Assembly (NCBI RefSeq): GCF_051401765.1
Contig: NW_027480594.1
Coordinates: 62,001 to 126,000, forward strand
Source of the DNA: Calliopsis andreniformis
Lineage: Eukaryota > Arthropoda > Insecta > Hymenoptera > Andrenidae
Direction of reading: 5' to 3'
DNA length: 64,000 nucleotides
This document shows, one piece after another, positions 49,236 through 62,167 of this stretch. Every line of letters begins with the position of its first letter. Within the stretch, counting starts at the first letter, position 1. The notes under the pieces are model-generated. The model ran no database searches. It had not been told where the DNA came from and was given only the letters and a program-made list of their open reading frames with translations. A program made the position numbers and the translations under genes.

Positions 49236-52004
49236 GTGCTCTGTCCTCAAACCTCAATCCTCTACCCTCAGCCCTCATCCTCCATCCTCAATCCTCAATC
49301 ATCAATCCTCAATCTTATGTCCTCAATATTCAATCTTCTATCCACAATCCTCAATCCTCAATCCTCAATCCTCAGTGATCAATACTCAATCTTCAATACT
49401 CAACCCTCAATCCTCAATCCTCAACCCTCAATCCTCAATCCTCAATCCTCAATCCTCAATGCCCATTTCCCAAACCTCAATCCTCAACCCTCAGCCCTCA
49501 TCCTCAAATCTCAATTCTCAATCCTCAATCATCAATCCTCAATCTTCAACCCTCAATCCTCAATCCTCAATCCTCAGTACTCAATCCTCAATCCTCAACC
49601 TTCAATCCTCAATACGCAATCTTCAATCCTCAATCCTCAATCCTCAATCCTCAATCCTCAATCTTCATTCCTCAATCCTCAACCCTCAACTCTCAGCCCT
49701 CATCCTCAATCCTCAATCCTCAATCTTCAATCCTCAATCCTCAATGCTCAAGCCTCAATCCTCAATCCCTAATCCTCAGTCCTCAAACCTCAATCCTCAA
49801 CACTCAATTCTCAATCCTCAATACTCATTCTTCAATCCTCAATCCTCAATCCTCAATCCTCAATCCTCATTCTTCAATACTCAATACCCAATCCTCAACC
49901 TTCAATCCTCAATCCTCAATCCTCAATCTTCATTCCTCAATCCTCAATCCTCAATCTTCAATCCTCAATACTCAATCTGCAATCCTCAATCCTCAAACCT
50001 CAATCCTCAATCCTCATTCTTCAATCCTCAATGCCCAATCCTCAATCTTCAATCCTCAATCCTCAATCCTCAATTCTCAACCCTCAATCCTTAATCCTCA
50101 GACCTCAAACATCAATATTCAACCCTCAGTCCTCCTCCTCAATCCACAACCCTCAATCCTCAGTCCTCAATATTCAATCATCAATATTCAATCTTCAATC
50201 CTCAATCTTCAATCCTCAATCCTCACTTCTGAATCCTCAATCTTCAATCCTCAATCCTCAATCCTCAATACTCAATCCTCAATCTTCAATCCTGAATACC
50301 CACTCCTCAACCTTCAATCCTCAATCCTCAATCCTCAATCCTAATTCCTCAATCCTCATTCTTCAATCATCAATACCCAATCCTCAATTTCAATCCTCAA
50401 TCCTCAATCCTCAATCCTCAATTCTCAATCCTCAATCCTCAATCCTCATTCCTCAAACCTCAATCCTCAACCCTCAGTTCTCATACTCAATTCTCAATTC
50501 TCAATCCTCAATCCTCAATCCTCAATCTTCAATGCTCAATAATCAATCTCCAATTCTAGATCCTCAATCCCCAATCTTCAATCCTTAATCCTCAATATTC
50601 AATCCCCAATCCCCAGTACTCAATCTTCAATCCTCAATGCTCAATCCTCAATCCTCAATCCTCAGTCCTCAGTCCTCAACCTTCAATCCTCAAACCTCAA
50701 TCCTCAACCGTCAGTCCTCATTCTCCATCCTCAATCCTCAATCCTCAATCCTCAATCTTCAATCCCCAATACTCAATCTTCAATCCTCAATCCTCAATCC
50801 TCAATCCTCAATCCTCAATCCTCAATCCTCAGGCATCAATACTCAATCTGCAATACTCAATCCTCAATCCTCAATCCTCAATCCTCAATCCTCAACCCTC
50901 AATCCTCATTCCTCAAACCTCAATCCTCAATCCTCATTCCTCAATACCCAATCCTCAATCTTCAATCCTCAATCCTCAATCCTCAATTCTCAATCCTCAA
51001 TCCTTAATCCTCAGACCTCAAACATCAATATTCAACCCTCAGTCCTCGTCCTCAATCCACAACCCTCAATCCTCAATCCTCAATATTCAATCCTCAATAC
51101 TCAATCTTCAATCCTCAATCCTCAATCCTCAATCCTCAATCCTCATTCTTCAATCCTCAATACCCAATCCTCAATCTTCAATACTCAATCCTCAATCCTC
51201 AATTCTCAGTCCTCAATCCTCAATCCCCAGACCTCAAACATCAATACTCAACCCTCAGTCCTCGTCCTCAATCCTCAACCCTCAATCCTCCATCCTCAAT
51301 CTTCAGACCTCAGTCCTCAACAATCAGTCGTCAATTCTCAGTCCTCAATAGAATATCATCAATTCACACATTTCAATACTCAATACTCAATCTGCAATCT
51401 TCAAATCTCTATCCACAAACATCAATTCTCATCACTCAACCCTCAACACTCAGTCCCCAATCCGCAATCTTCAATCCTCAATCCTCAATCCTCAATTCTC
51501 AATCCTCAAACCTCAATCCTCAACACTCAATTCTCAATCCTGAATCTTCAACCCTCAATCCTCAATCCTCAAACCCCAATCCTCAATCCTCAGGCATCAA
51601 TACTCAATCTTCAATACTCAATCCTCAATCCTCAATCCTCAATCCTCAATCCTCAACCCTCAATCCTCATTCCTCAAACCTCAATCCTCAACCCTCGGTC
51701 CTCATCCTCAATTCTCAATTCTCAATTCTCAATCCTCAATCCTCAATCCTCAATCTTCAATACTCAGTAATCAACCTCCAATCCTAGATCCTCAATTCCC
51801 AATCTTCAATCCTTAATCCCCAATCTTCAATCCTTAATTCTCAATCGTCAATCTTCAATCCTCAATACTCAATCTTCAATCCTCAATCCTCAATCCTCAA
51901 TCCTCAATCCTTAATCCTCAATCGTCAATCTTCAATCCTCACTACTCAATCTTCAATCCTCAATCCTCAATCCTCAATCCTCAATTCTCAATCCTCAATC
52001 CTCA
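49236..52004 (+). repeat. HOR core unit U7, beta body with alpha-like tail, 2769 bp
   Basis: It has beta markers through the AGAATAT element (CACACATTTC at 51350). The tail is alpha-like (CGTCAATCTTCAATCCTCACTACTC near 51930) and a stretch of about 56 bp present in alpha tails is missing. Its length, 4 mod 7, matches ten rather than eleven 6-bp units, as expected once the beta tail is replaced. A private CAATACGCAATC lies near 49613. The TCTAGA site is at 50555. Confidence 0.9.
51350..51461 (+). repeat. AGAATAT element 24 (U7, CACATTTC)
   Basis: Beta form, 2832 bp after element 23; the alpha-like tail of U7 starts downstream of it. Confidence 0.92.
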
Positions 52005-53720
52005 GTGCTCTGTCCTCAAACCTCAATCCTCTACCCTCAGCCCTCATCCTCCATCCTCAATCCTCAATCATCAATCCTCAATCTTATGTCCTCAATATTC
52101 AATCTTCTATCCACAATCCTCAATCCTCAATCCTCAATCCTCTGTGATCAATACTCAATCTTCAATACTCAACCCTCAATCCTCAATCCTCAACCCTCAA
52201 TCCTCAATCCTCAATCCTCAATCCTCAATGCCCATTTCCCAAACCTCAATCCTCAACCCTCAGCCCTCATCCTCAAATCTCAATTCTCAATCCTCAATCT
52301 TCAATACCCAATCCTCAGTTTCAATCCTCAATCCTCAATCCTCAATTCTCAATCCTCAATCCTCAGTCCTCAGTCCTCAAACCGCAATCCTCAACCCTCA
52401 GCCCTCATCCTCCATCCTCAATCCTCAATCCTCAATCCTCAATCCTCAATCTTCGATCCTCAATTCTCACTCCTCAATCCTCAATCCTCAATCCTCATTC
52501 CTCAAACCTCAATCGTCAACCCTCAGTTCTCATACTCAATTCTCAATTCTCAATCCTCAACCCTCAATCCTCAATCTTCAATCCTCAATAATCAATCTCC
52601 AATTCTAGATCCTCAATCCCCAATCTTCAATCCTTAATCCTCAATATTCAATGCCCAATCCCCAGTACACAATCTTCAATCCTCGATGCTCGATCCTCAA
52701 TCCTCAATCCTCAGTCCTCAGTCCTCAATCTTCAATCCTCAAACCTCAATCCTCAACCGTCAGTCCTCATTCTCCATCCTCAATCCTCAATCCTCAATCC
52801 CCAATCTTCAATCCCCAATACTCAATCTTCAATCCTCAATCCTTAATCCTCAATCCTCAATCCTCAATCCTCAGGCATCAATACTCAATCTGCAATACTC
52901 AATCCTCAATCCTCAATCCTCAATCCTCAATCCTCAATCCTCAACCATCAATCCTCATTCCTCAAACCTCAATCCTCAACCCTCAGTCCTCATCCTCAAT
53001 TCTCAATTCTCAATCCTCAATACTCAATCTGCAATCCTCAATCCTCAAACCTCAATCCTCAATCCTCATTCTTCAATCCTCAATGCCCAATCCTCAATCC
53101 TCAACCCTCAATCCTCAATCCTCAATCCTCAATCCTCAATGCCCATTTCCCAAACCTCAATCCTCAACCCTCAGCCCTCATCCTCAAATCTCAATCCTCA
53201 ATCCTCAATCATCAATCCTCAATCTTCAATCCTCAATCCTCAACCCTCAATTCTCAATCCTCAAACCTCAATCCTCAACACTCAATTCTCAATCCTCAAT
53301 CTTCAACCCTCAATCCTCAATCCTCAAACCCCAATCCTCAATCCTCAGGCATCAATACTCAATCTTCAATACTCAATCCTCAATCCTCAATCCTCAATCC
53401 TCAATCCTCAACCCTCAATCCTCATTCCTCAAACCTCAATCCTCAACCCTCGGTCCTCATCCTCAATTCTCAATTCTCAATTCTCAATCCTCAATACTCA
53501 ATCCTCAATCTTCAATACTCAGTAATCAACCTCCAATCCTAGATCCTCAATTCCCAATCTTCAATCCTTAATCCCCAATCTTCAATCCTTAATTCTCAAT
53601 CGTCAAACTTCGATCCTCAATACTCAATCTTCAATCCTCAATCCTCAATCCTCAATCCTCAATCCTTAATCCTCAATCGTCAATCCTCAATCCTCAATCC
53701 TCAACCATCAATCCTCATTC
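52005..53720 (+). repeat. Rearranged HOR block, duplicated 10.02 kb downstream
   Basis: It starts like a beta unit (GTGCTCTG, CTTATGTCC) but leaves the core pattern at about 52.29 kb for a CAATACCCAATCCTCAGTTTC junction. From about 52144 to about 53718 it matches about 62168-63742 at a constant offset of 10,024 bp, with very few differences seen (CAAACTTCG versus CAACCTTCG near 53600; CTCAAACC versus CTCAGACC near 52967). About 52.30-53.7 kb also matches about 58.39-59.8 kb. Confidence 0.87.
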
Positions 53721-56700
53721 CTCAAACCTCAATCCTCAACCCTCAGTCCTCATCCTCAATTCTCAATTCTCAATCCTCAATACTCAATCTGCAATCCTCA
53801 ATCCTCAATTCTCAATCCTCAATCCTCAGTGCTCTGTCCTCAAACCTCAATCCTCTACCCTCAGCCCTCATCCTCCATCCTCAATCCTCAATCATCAATC
53901 CTCAATCTTATATCCTCAATATTCAATCTTCAATCCACAATCCTCAATCCTCAATCCTCAATCCTCAATCCTCAATCCTCAGTGATCAACACTCAATCTT
54001 CAATACTCAACCCTCAATCCTCAATCCTCAACCCTCAATCCTCAATCCTCAATCCTCAATCCTCAATGCCCATTTCCCAAACCTCAATCCTCAACCCTCA
54101 GCCCTCATCCTCAAATCTCAATTCTCAATCCTCAATCATCAATCCTCAATCTTCAACCCTCAATCCTCAATCCTCAATCCTCAGTACTCAATCCTCAATC
54201 CTCAACCTTCAATCCTCAATACTCAATCTTCAATCCTCAATCCTCAATCCTCAATCCTCAATCCTCAATCTTCAATCCTCAATCCTCAATCCTCAATTCT
54301 CAACCCTCAACCCTTAATCCTCAGACCTCAAACATCAATATTCAACCCTCAGTCCTCCTCCTCAATCCACAACCCTCAATCCTCAGTCCTCAATATTCAA
54401 TCATCAATATTCAATCTTCAATCCTCAATCTTCAATCCTCAATCCTCACTTCTGAATCCTCAATCTTCAATCCTCAATCCTCAATCCTCAATACTCAATC
54501 CTCAATCTTCAATCCTGAATACCCACTCCTCAACCTTCAATCCTCAATCCTCAATCCTCAATCCTAATTCCTCAATCCTCATTCTTCAATCATCAATACC
54601 CAATCCTCAATTTCAATCCTCAATCCTCAATCCTCAATTCTCAATCCTCAATCCTCAATCCTCATTCCTCAAACCTCAATCCTCAACCCTCAGTTCTCAC
54701 ACTCAATTCTCAATTCTCAATCCTCAATGCTCAATCCTCAATCTTCAATGCTCAATAATCAATCTCCAATTCTAGATCCTCAATCCCCAATCTTCAATCC
54801 TTAATCCTCAATATTCAATCCCCAATCCCCAGTACTCAATCTTCAATCCTCAATGCTCAATCCTCAATCCTCAATCCTCAGTCCTCAGTCCTCAACCTTC
54901 AATCCTCAAACCTCAATCCTCAACCGTCAGTCCTCATTCTCCATCCTCAATCCTCAATCCTCAATACTCAATCTTCAATCCCCAATACTCAATCTTCAAT
55001 CCTCAATCCTCAATCCTCAATCCTCAATCCTCAATCCTCAGGCATCAATACTCAATCTGCAATACTCAATCCTCAATCCTCAATCCTCAATCCTCAATCC
55101 TCAACCGTCAATCCTCATTCCTCAAACCTCAATCCTCAATCCTCATTCCTCAATACCCAATCCTCAATCTTCAATCCTCAATCCTCAACCCTCAATTCTC
55201 AATCCTCAATCCTTAATCCTCAGACCTCAAACATCAATATTCAACCCTCAGTCCTCGTCCTCAATCCACAACCCTCAATCCTCAATCCTCAATATTCAAT
55301 CCTCAATACTCAATCTTCAATCCTCAATCCTCAATCCTCAATCCTCATTCTTCAATCCTCAATACCCAATCCTCAATCTTCAATACTCAATCCTCAATCC
55401 TCAATTCTCAGTCCTCAATCCTCAATCCCCAGACCTCAAACATCAATACTCAACCCTCAGTCCTCGTCCTCAATCCTCAACCCTCAATCCTCCATCCTCA
55501 ATCTTCAGACCTCAGTCCTCAACAATCAGTCGTCAATTCTCAGTCCTCAATAGAATATCATCAATTCACACGTTTCAATACTCAATACTCAATCTGCAAT
55601 CTTCAAATCTCTATCCACAAACATCAATTCTCATCACTCAACCCTCAACACTCAGTCCCCAATCCGCAATCTTCAATCCTCAATCCTCAATCCTCAATTC
55701 TCAATCCTCAAACCTCAATCCTCAACACTCAATTCTCAATCCTGAATCTTCAACCCTCAATCCTCAATCCTCAAACCCCAATCCTCAATCCTCAGGCATC
55801 AATACTCAATCTTCAATACTCAATCCTCAATCCTCAATCCTCAATCCTCAATTCTCAACCCTCAATCCTCATTCCTCAAACCTCAATCCACAACCCTCGG
55901 TCCTCATCCTCAATTCTCAATTCTCAATTCTCAATCCTCAATCCTCAATCCTCAATCTTCAATACTCAGTAATCAACCTCCAATCCTAGATCCTCAATTC
56001 CCAATCATCAATCCTTAATCCCCAATCTTCAATCCTTAATTCTCAATCGTCAATCTTCAATCCTCAATACTCAATCTTCAATCCTCAATCCTCAATCCTC
56101 AATCCTCAATCCTTAATCCTCAATCGTCAATCTTCAATCCTCACTACTCAATCTTCAATCCTCAATCCTCAATCCTCAATCCTCAATCCTCATTCTTCAA
56201 TACTCAATACCCAATCCTCAATCTTCAATCCTCAATCCTCAATCCTCAATTCTCAATCCTCAATCCTCAGTGCTCTGTCCTCAAACCTCAATCCTCTACC
56301 CTCAGCCCTCATCCTCCATCCTCAATCCTCAATCATCAATCCTCAATCTTATGTCCTCAATATTCAATCTTCTATCCACAATCCTCAATCCTCAATCCTC
56401 AATCCTCAGTGATCAATACTCAATCTTCAATACTCAACCCTCAATCCTCAATCCTCAACCCTCAATCCTCAATCCCCAATCCTCAATCCTCAATGCCCAT
56501 TTCCCAAACCTCAATCCTCAACCCTCAGCCCTCATCCTCAAATCTCAATTCTCAATCCTCAATCATCAATCCTCAATCTTCAACCCTCAATCCTCAATCC
56601 TCAATCCTCAGTACTCAATCCTCAATCCTCAACCTTCAATCCTCAATACTCAATCTTCAATCCTCAATCCTCAATCCTCAATCCTCAATCCTCAATCTTC

Positions 56701-57000
56701 TTTCCTCAATCCTCAATCCTCAATCTTCTATCCTCAATACTCAATCTGCAATCCTCAATCCTCAAACCTCAATCCTCAATCCTCATTCTTCAATCCTCAA
56801 TGCCCAATCCTCAATCTTCAATCCTCAATCCTCAATCCTCAATCCACAACCCTCAATCCTCAGTCCTCAATATTCAATCATCAATATTCAATCTTCAATC
56901 CTCAATCCTCAATCCTCAATCCTCAATTCTGAATTCTCAATCTTCAATCCTCAATCCTCAATCCTCAATCCTCAAACCTCAATCCTGAATCCACAATCCT
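53721..57000 (+). repeat. Rearranged HOR block with internal deletions
   Basis: GTGCTCTG lies at 53829 and again at 56270, only 2441 bp apart. Relative to the core units a stretch is missing near 54290, where CAATCCTCAATTCTCAACCC follows the CAATCTTC run directly. 53.72-55.85 kb matches about 59.8-61.94 kb at offset 6080-6087. A private CACACGTTTC lies in the element at 55552. After about 56.70 kb the block leaves the unit pattern and joins the 1066-bp pair. Confidence 0.8.
55552..55663 (+). repeat. AGAATAT element 25 (CACACGTTTC)
   Basis: Private A-to-G change giving CACACGTTTC; its counterpart at 61632 lacks it. Confidence 0.9.
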
Positions 57001-57943
57001 GAATCCTCAATCTTCAGACCTCAGTCCTCAACAATCAGTCGTCAATTCTCAGTCCTCAATAGAATATCATCAATTCACACATTTCAATACTCAATACTCA
57101 ATCTGCAAACTTCAAATCTCTATAAACACACATCAATTCTCATCACTCAACCTTCAACACTCAGTCCCCAATCCTCAAACTTCAATCCTCAATCCTCAAT
57201 CCTCAATTCTCAATCCTCAATCCTCAATCCTCAATCCTTAATCCTCAATCGTCAATCTTCAATCCTCAATACTCAATCTTCAATCCTCAATCCTCAATCC
57301 TCAATCCTCAATCCTCATTCTTCAATCATCAATACCCAATCCTCAGTTTCAATCCTCAATCCTCAATCCTCAATTCTCAATCCTCAATCCTCAGTCCTCA
57401 GTCCTCAAACCGCAATCCTCAACCCTCAGCCCTCATCCTCCATCCTCAATCCTCAATCCTCAATCCTCAATCCTCAATCTTCAATCCTCAATTCTCACTC
57501 CTCAATCCTCAATCCTCAATCCTCATTCCTCAAACCACAATCGTCAACCCTCAGTTCTCATACTCAATTCTCAATTCTCAATCCTCAATCCTCAATCCTC
57601 AATCTTCAATCCTCAATAATCAATCTCCAATTCTAGATCCTCAATCCCCAATCTTCAATCCTTAATCCTCAATATTCAATGCCCAATCCCCAGTACTCAA
57701 TCTTCAATCCTCGATGCTCAATCCTCAATCCTCAATCCTCAGTCCTCAGTCCTCAATCTTCAATCCTCAAACCTCAATCCTCAACCGTCAGTCCTCATTC
57801 TCCATCCTCAATCCTCAATCCTCAATCCTCAATCTTCAATCCCCAATACTCAATCTTCAATCCTCAATCCTTAATCCTCAATCATCAATCCTCAATCCTC
57901 AGGCATCAATACTCAATCTGCAATACTCAATCCTCAATCCTCA
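57001..57943 (+). repeat. 1066-bp-offset duplication, copy 1
   Basis: AGAATAT at 57061 and 58127, and CGATGCTCAATCC at about 57714 and 58780, are both 1066 bp apart (2 mod 7, five net slips). Both copies share the private CAACCTTCAACACTC and CCTCAAACTTCAATCC. Copy 1 alone has CTCTATAAACACACATC inside its element. Confidence 0.87.
57061..57172 (+). repeat. AGAATAT element 26
   Basis: Private CTGCAAACTTC and CTATAAACACACATC; shares CAACCTTCAAC with element 27. Still 112 bp. Confidence 0.9.
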
Positions 57944-58066
57944 ATACTCAATCTTCAATCCTCAATCCTCAATTCTCAATCCTCATTCTTCAATCCTCAA
58001 TACCCAATCCTCAATCTTCAATACTCAACCCTCAGTCCTCGTCCTCAATCCTCAACCCTCAATCCT

Positions 58067-59009
58067 CCATCCTCAATCTTCAGACATCAGTCCTCAACAA
58101 TCAGTCGTCAATTCTCAGTCCTCAATAGAATATCATCAATTCACACATTTCAATACTCAATACTCAATCTGCAATCTTCAAATCTCTATCCACAAACATC
58201 AATTCTCATCACTCAACCTTCAACACTCAGTCCCCAATCCTCAAACTTCAATCCTCAATCCTCAATCCTCAATTCTCAATCCTCAATCCTCAATCCTCAA
58301 TCCTTAATCCTCAATCGTCAATCTTCAATCCTCAATACTCAATCTTCAATCCTCAATCCTCAATCCTCAATCCTCAATCCTCATTCTTCAATCATCAATA
58401 CCCAATCCTCAGCTTCAATCCTCAATCCTCAATCCTCAATTCTCAATCCTCAATCCTCAGTCCTCAGTCCTCAAACCGCAATCCTCAACCCTCAGCCCTC
58501 ATCCTCCATCCTCAATCCTCAATCCTCAATCCTCAATCCTCAATCTTCAATCCTCAATTATCACTCCTCAATCCTCAATCCTCAATCCTCATTCCTCAAA
58601 CCTCAATCGTCAACCCTCAGTTCTCATACTCAATTCTCAATTCTCAATCCTCAATCCTCAATCCTCAATCTTCAATCCTCAATAATCAATCTCCAATTCT
58701 AGATCCTCAATCCCCAATCTTCAATCCTTAATCCTCAATATTCAATGCCCAATCCCCAGTACTCAATCTTCAATCCTCGATGCTCAATCCTCAATCCTCA
58801 ATCCTCAGTCCTCAGTCCTCAATCTTCAATCCTCAAACCTCAATCCTCAACCGTCAGTCCTCATTCTCCATCCTCAATCCTCAATCCTCAATCCTCAATC
58901 TTCAATCCCCAATACTCAATCTTCAATCCTCAATCCTTAATCCTCAATCCTCAATCCTCAATCCTCAGGCATCAATACTCAATCTGCAATACTCAATCCT
59001 CAATCCTCA
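58067..59009 (+). repeat. 1066-bp-offset duplication, copy 2
   Basis: Collinear with 57001-57943. It differs by CAGACATCAG, CAGCTTCAATCC (CAGTTTC in copy 1) and CAATTATCACTCC near 58557. The copies part at about 57943 and 59009, after CTGCAATACTCAATCCTC, where copy 2 continues into the block that also matches 52.9-53.7 kb. Confidence 0.87.
58127..58238 (+). repeat. AGAATAT element 27
   Basis: CAACCTTCAAC subtype without the private changes of element 26; 1066 bp after it. Confidence 0.9.
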
Positions 59010-62000
59010 ATCCTCAATCCTCAATCCTCAACCATCAATCCTCATTCCTCAAACCTCAATCCTCAACCCTCAGTCCTCATCCTCAATTCTCAATTCTCAA
59101 TCCTCAATACTCAATCTGCAATCCTCAATCCTCAAACCTCAATCCTCAATCCTCATTCTTCAATCCTCAATGCCCAATCCTCAATCCTCAACCCTCAATC
59201 CTCAATCCTCAATCCTCAATCCTCAATGCCCATTTCCCAAACCTCAATCCTCAACCCTCAGCCCTCATCCTTAAATCTCAATTCTCAATCCTCAATCATC
59301 AATCCTCAATCTTCAATCCTCAATCCTCAACCCTCAATTCTCAATCCTCAAACCTCAATCCTCAACACTCAATTCTCAATCCTCAATCTTCAACCCTCAA
59401 TCCTCAATCCTCAATCCCCAATCCTCAATCCTCAGGCATCAATACTCAATCTTCAATACTCAATCCTCAATCCTCAATCCTCAATCCTCAATCCTCAACC
59501 CTCAATCCTCATTCCTCAAACCTCAATCCTCAACCCTCGGTCCTCATCCTCAATCCTCAATTCTCAATTCTCAATCCTCAATCCTCAATCCTCAATCTTC
59601 AATACTCAGTAATCAACCTCCAATCCTAGATCCTCAATTCCCAATCTTCAATCCTTAATCCCCAATCTTCAATCCTTAATTCTCAATCGTCAACCTTCAA
59701 TCCTCAATACTCAATCTTCAATCCTCAATCCTCAATCCTCAATCCTCAATCCTTAATCCTCAATCGTCAATCCTCAATCCTCAATCCTCAACCATCAATC
59801 CTCATTCCTCAAACCTCAATCCTCAACCCTCAGTCCTCATCCTCAATTCTCAATTCTCAATCCTCAATACTCAATCTGCAATCCTCAATCCTCAATTCTC
59901 AATCCTCAATCCTCAGTGCTCTGTCCTCAAACCTCAATCCTCTACCCTCAGCCCTCATCCTCCATCCTCAATCCTCAATCATCAATCCTCAATCTTATAT
60001 CCTCAATATTCAATCTTCAATCCACAATCCTCAATCCTCAATCCTCAATCCTCAATCCTCAGTGATCAACACTCAATCTTCAATACTCAACCCTCAATCC
60101 TCAATCCTCAACCCTCAATCCTCAATCCTCAATCCTCAATCCTCAATGCCCATTTCCCAAACCTCAATCCTCAACCCTCAGCCCTCATCCTCAAATCTCA
60201 ATTCTCAATCCTCAATCATCAATCCTCAATCTTCAACCCTCAATCCTCAATCCTCAATCCTCAGTATTCAATCCTCAATCCTCAACCTTCAATCCTCAAT
60301 ACTCAATCTTCAATCCTCAATCCTCAATCCTCAATCCTCAATCCTCAATCTTCAATCCTCAATCCTCAATCCTCAATTCTCAACCCTCAATCCTTAATCC
60401 TCAGACATCAAACATCAATATTCAACCCTCAGTCCTCCTCCTCAATCCACAACCCTCAATCCTCAGTCCTCAATATTCAATCATCAATATTCAATCTTCA
60501 ATCCTCAATCTTCAATCCTCAATCCTCACTTCTGAATCCTCAATCTTCAATCCTCAATCCTCAATCCTCAATACTCAATCCTCAATCTTCAATCCTGAAT
60601 ACCCACTCCTCAACCTTCAATCCTCAATCCTCAATCCTCAATCCTAATTCCTCAATCCTCATTCTTCAATCATCAATACCCAATCCTCAATTTCAATCCT
60701 CAATCCTCAATCCTCAATTCTCAATCCTCAATCCTCAATCCTCATTCCTCAAACCTCAATCCTCAACCCTCAGTTCTCACACTCAATTCTCAATTCTCAA
60801 TCCTCAATGCTCAATCCTCAATCTTCAATGCTCAATAATCAATCTCCAATTCTAGATCCTCAATCCCCAATCTTCAATCCTTAATCCTCAATATTCAATC
60901 CCCAATCCCCAGTACTCAATCTTCAATCCTCAATGCTCAATCCTCAATCCTCAATCCTCAGTCCTCAGTCCTCAACCTTCAATCCTCAAACCTCAATCCT
61001 CAACCGTCAGTCCTCATTCTCCATCCTCAATCCTCAATCCTCAATCCTCAATCTTCAATCCCCAATACTCAATCTTCAATCCTCAATCCTCAATCCTCAA
61101 TCCTCAATCCTCAATCCTCAGGCATCAATACTCAATCTGCAATACTCAATCCTCAATCCTCAATCCTCAATCCTCAATCCTCAACCGTCAATCCTCATTC
61201 CTCAAACCTCAATCCTCAATCCTCATTCCTCAATACCCAATCCTCAATCTTCAATCCTCAATCCTCAATCCTCAATTCCCAATCCTCAATCCTTAATCCT
61301 CAGACCTCAAACATCAATATTCAACCCTCAGTCCTCGTCCTCAATCCACAACCCTCAATCCTCAATCCTCAATATTCAATCCTCAATACTCAATCTTCAA
61401 TCCTCAATCCTCAATCCTCAATCCTCATTCTTCAATCCTCAATACCCAATCCTCAATCTTCAATACTCAATCCTCAATCCTCAATTCTCAGTCCTCAATC
61501 CTCAATCCCCAGACCTCAAACATCAATACTCAACCCTCAGTCCTCGTCCTCAATCCTCAACCCTCAATCCTCCATCCTCAATCTTCAGACCTCAGTCCTC
61601 AACAATCAGTCGTCAATTCTCAGTCCTCAATAGAATATCATCAATTCACACATTTCAATACTCAATACTCAATCTGCAATCTTCAAATCTCTATCCACAA
61701 ACATCAATTCTCATCACTCAACCCTCAACACTCAGTCCCCAATCCGCAATCTTCAATCCTCAATCCTCAATCCTCAATTCTCAATCCTCAAACCTCAATC
61801 CTCAACACTCAATTCTCAATCCTGAATCTTCAACCCTCAATCCTCAATCCTCAAACCCCAATCCTCAATCCTCAGGCATCAGTACTCAATCTTCAATACT
61901 CAATCCTCAATCCTCAATCCTCAATCCTCAATCCTCAACCGTCAATACTCATTCCTCAAACCTCAATCCTCAATCCTCATTCCTCAATACCCAATCCTCA

Positions 62001-62167
62001 ATCTTCAATCCTCAATCCTCAATCCTCAATTCCCAATCCTCAATCCTTAATCCTCAGACCTCAAACATCAATATTCAACCCTCAGTCCTCGTCCTCAATC
62101 CACAACCCTCAATCCTCAATCCTCAATATTCAATCCTCAATACTCAATCTTCAATCCTCAATCCTCA
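59010..62167 (+). repeat. Copy of 52.9-55.85 kb at 6.08 kb offset, plus a small duplication
   Basis: GTGCTCTG at 59916 versus 53829, CAATGCTC at 60933 versus 54853, and the AGAATAT element at 61632 versus 55552 give offsets of 6087 to 6080. Near 61.94-62.15 kb, CAACCGTCAATACTC and the following CAATTCCCAATCC repeat the stretch at about 61.19-61.40 kb (about 755 bp earlier), so a short tail was copied again before the next block. Confidence 0.83.
61632..61743 (+). repeat. AGAATAT element 28
   Basis: Canonical CACACATTTC form; last element in the window. Confidence 0.9.

Noticed and set aside
32310..52004. Collapsed or looped assembly of a single unit.
   Set aside because: Units differ in length class, diagnostic variants and private changes, and two are recombinants; still, only read mapping can settle copy number.
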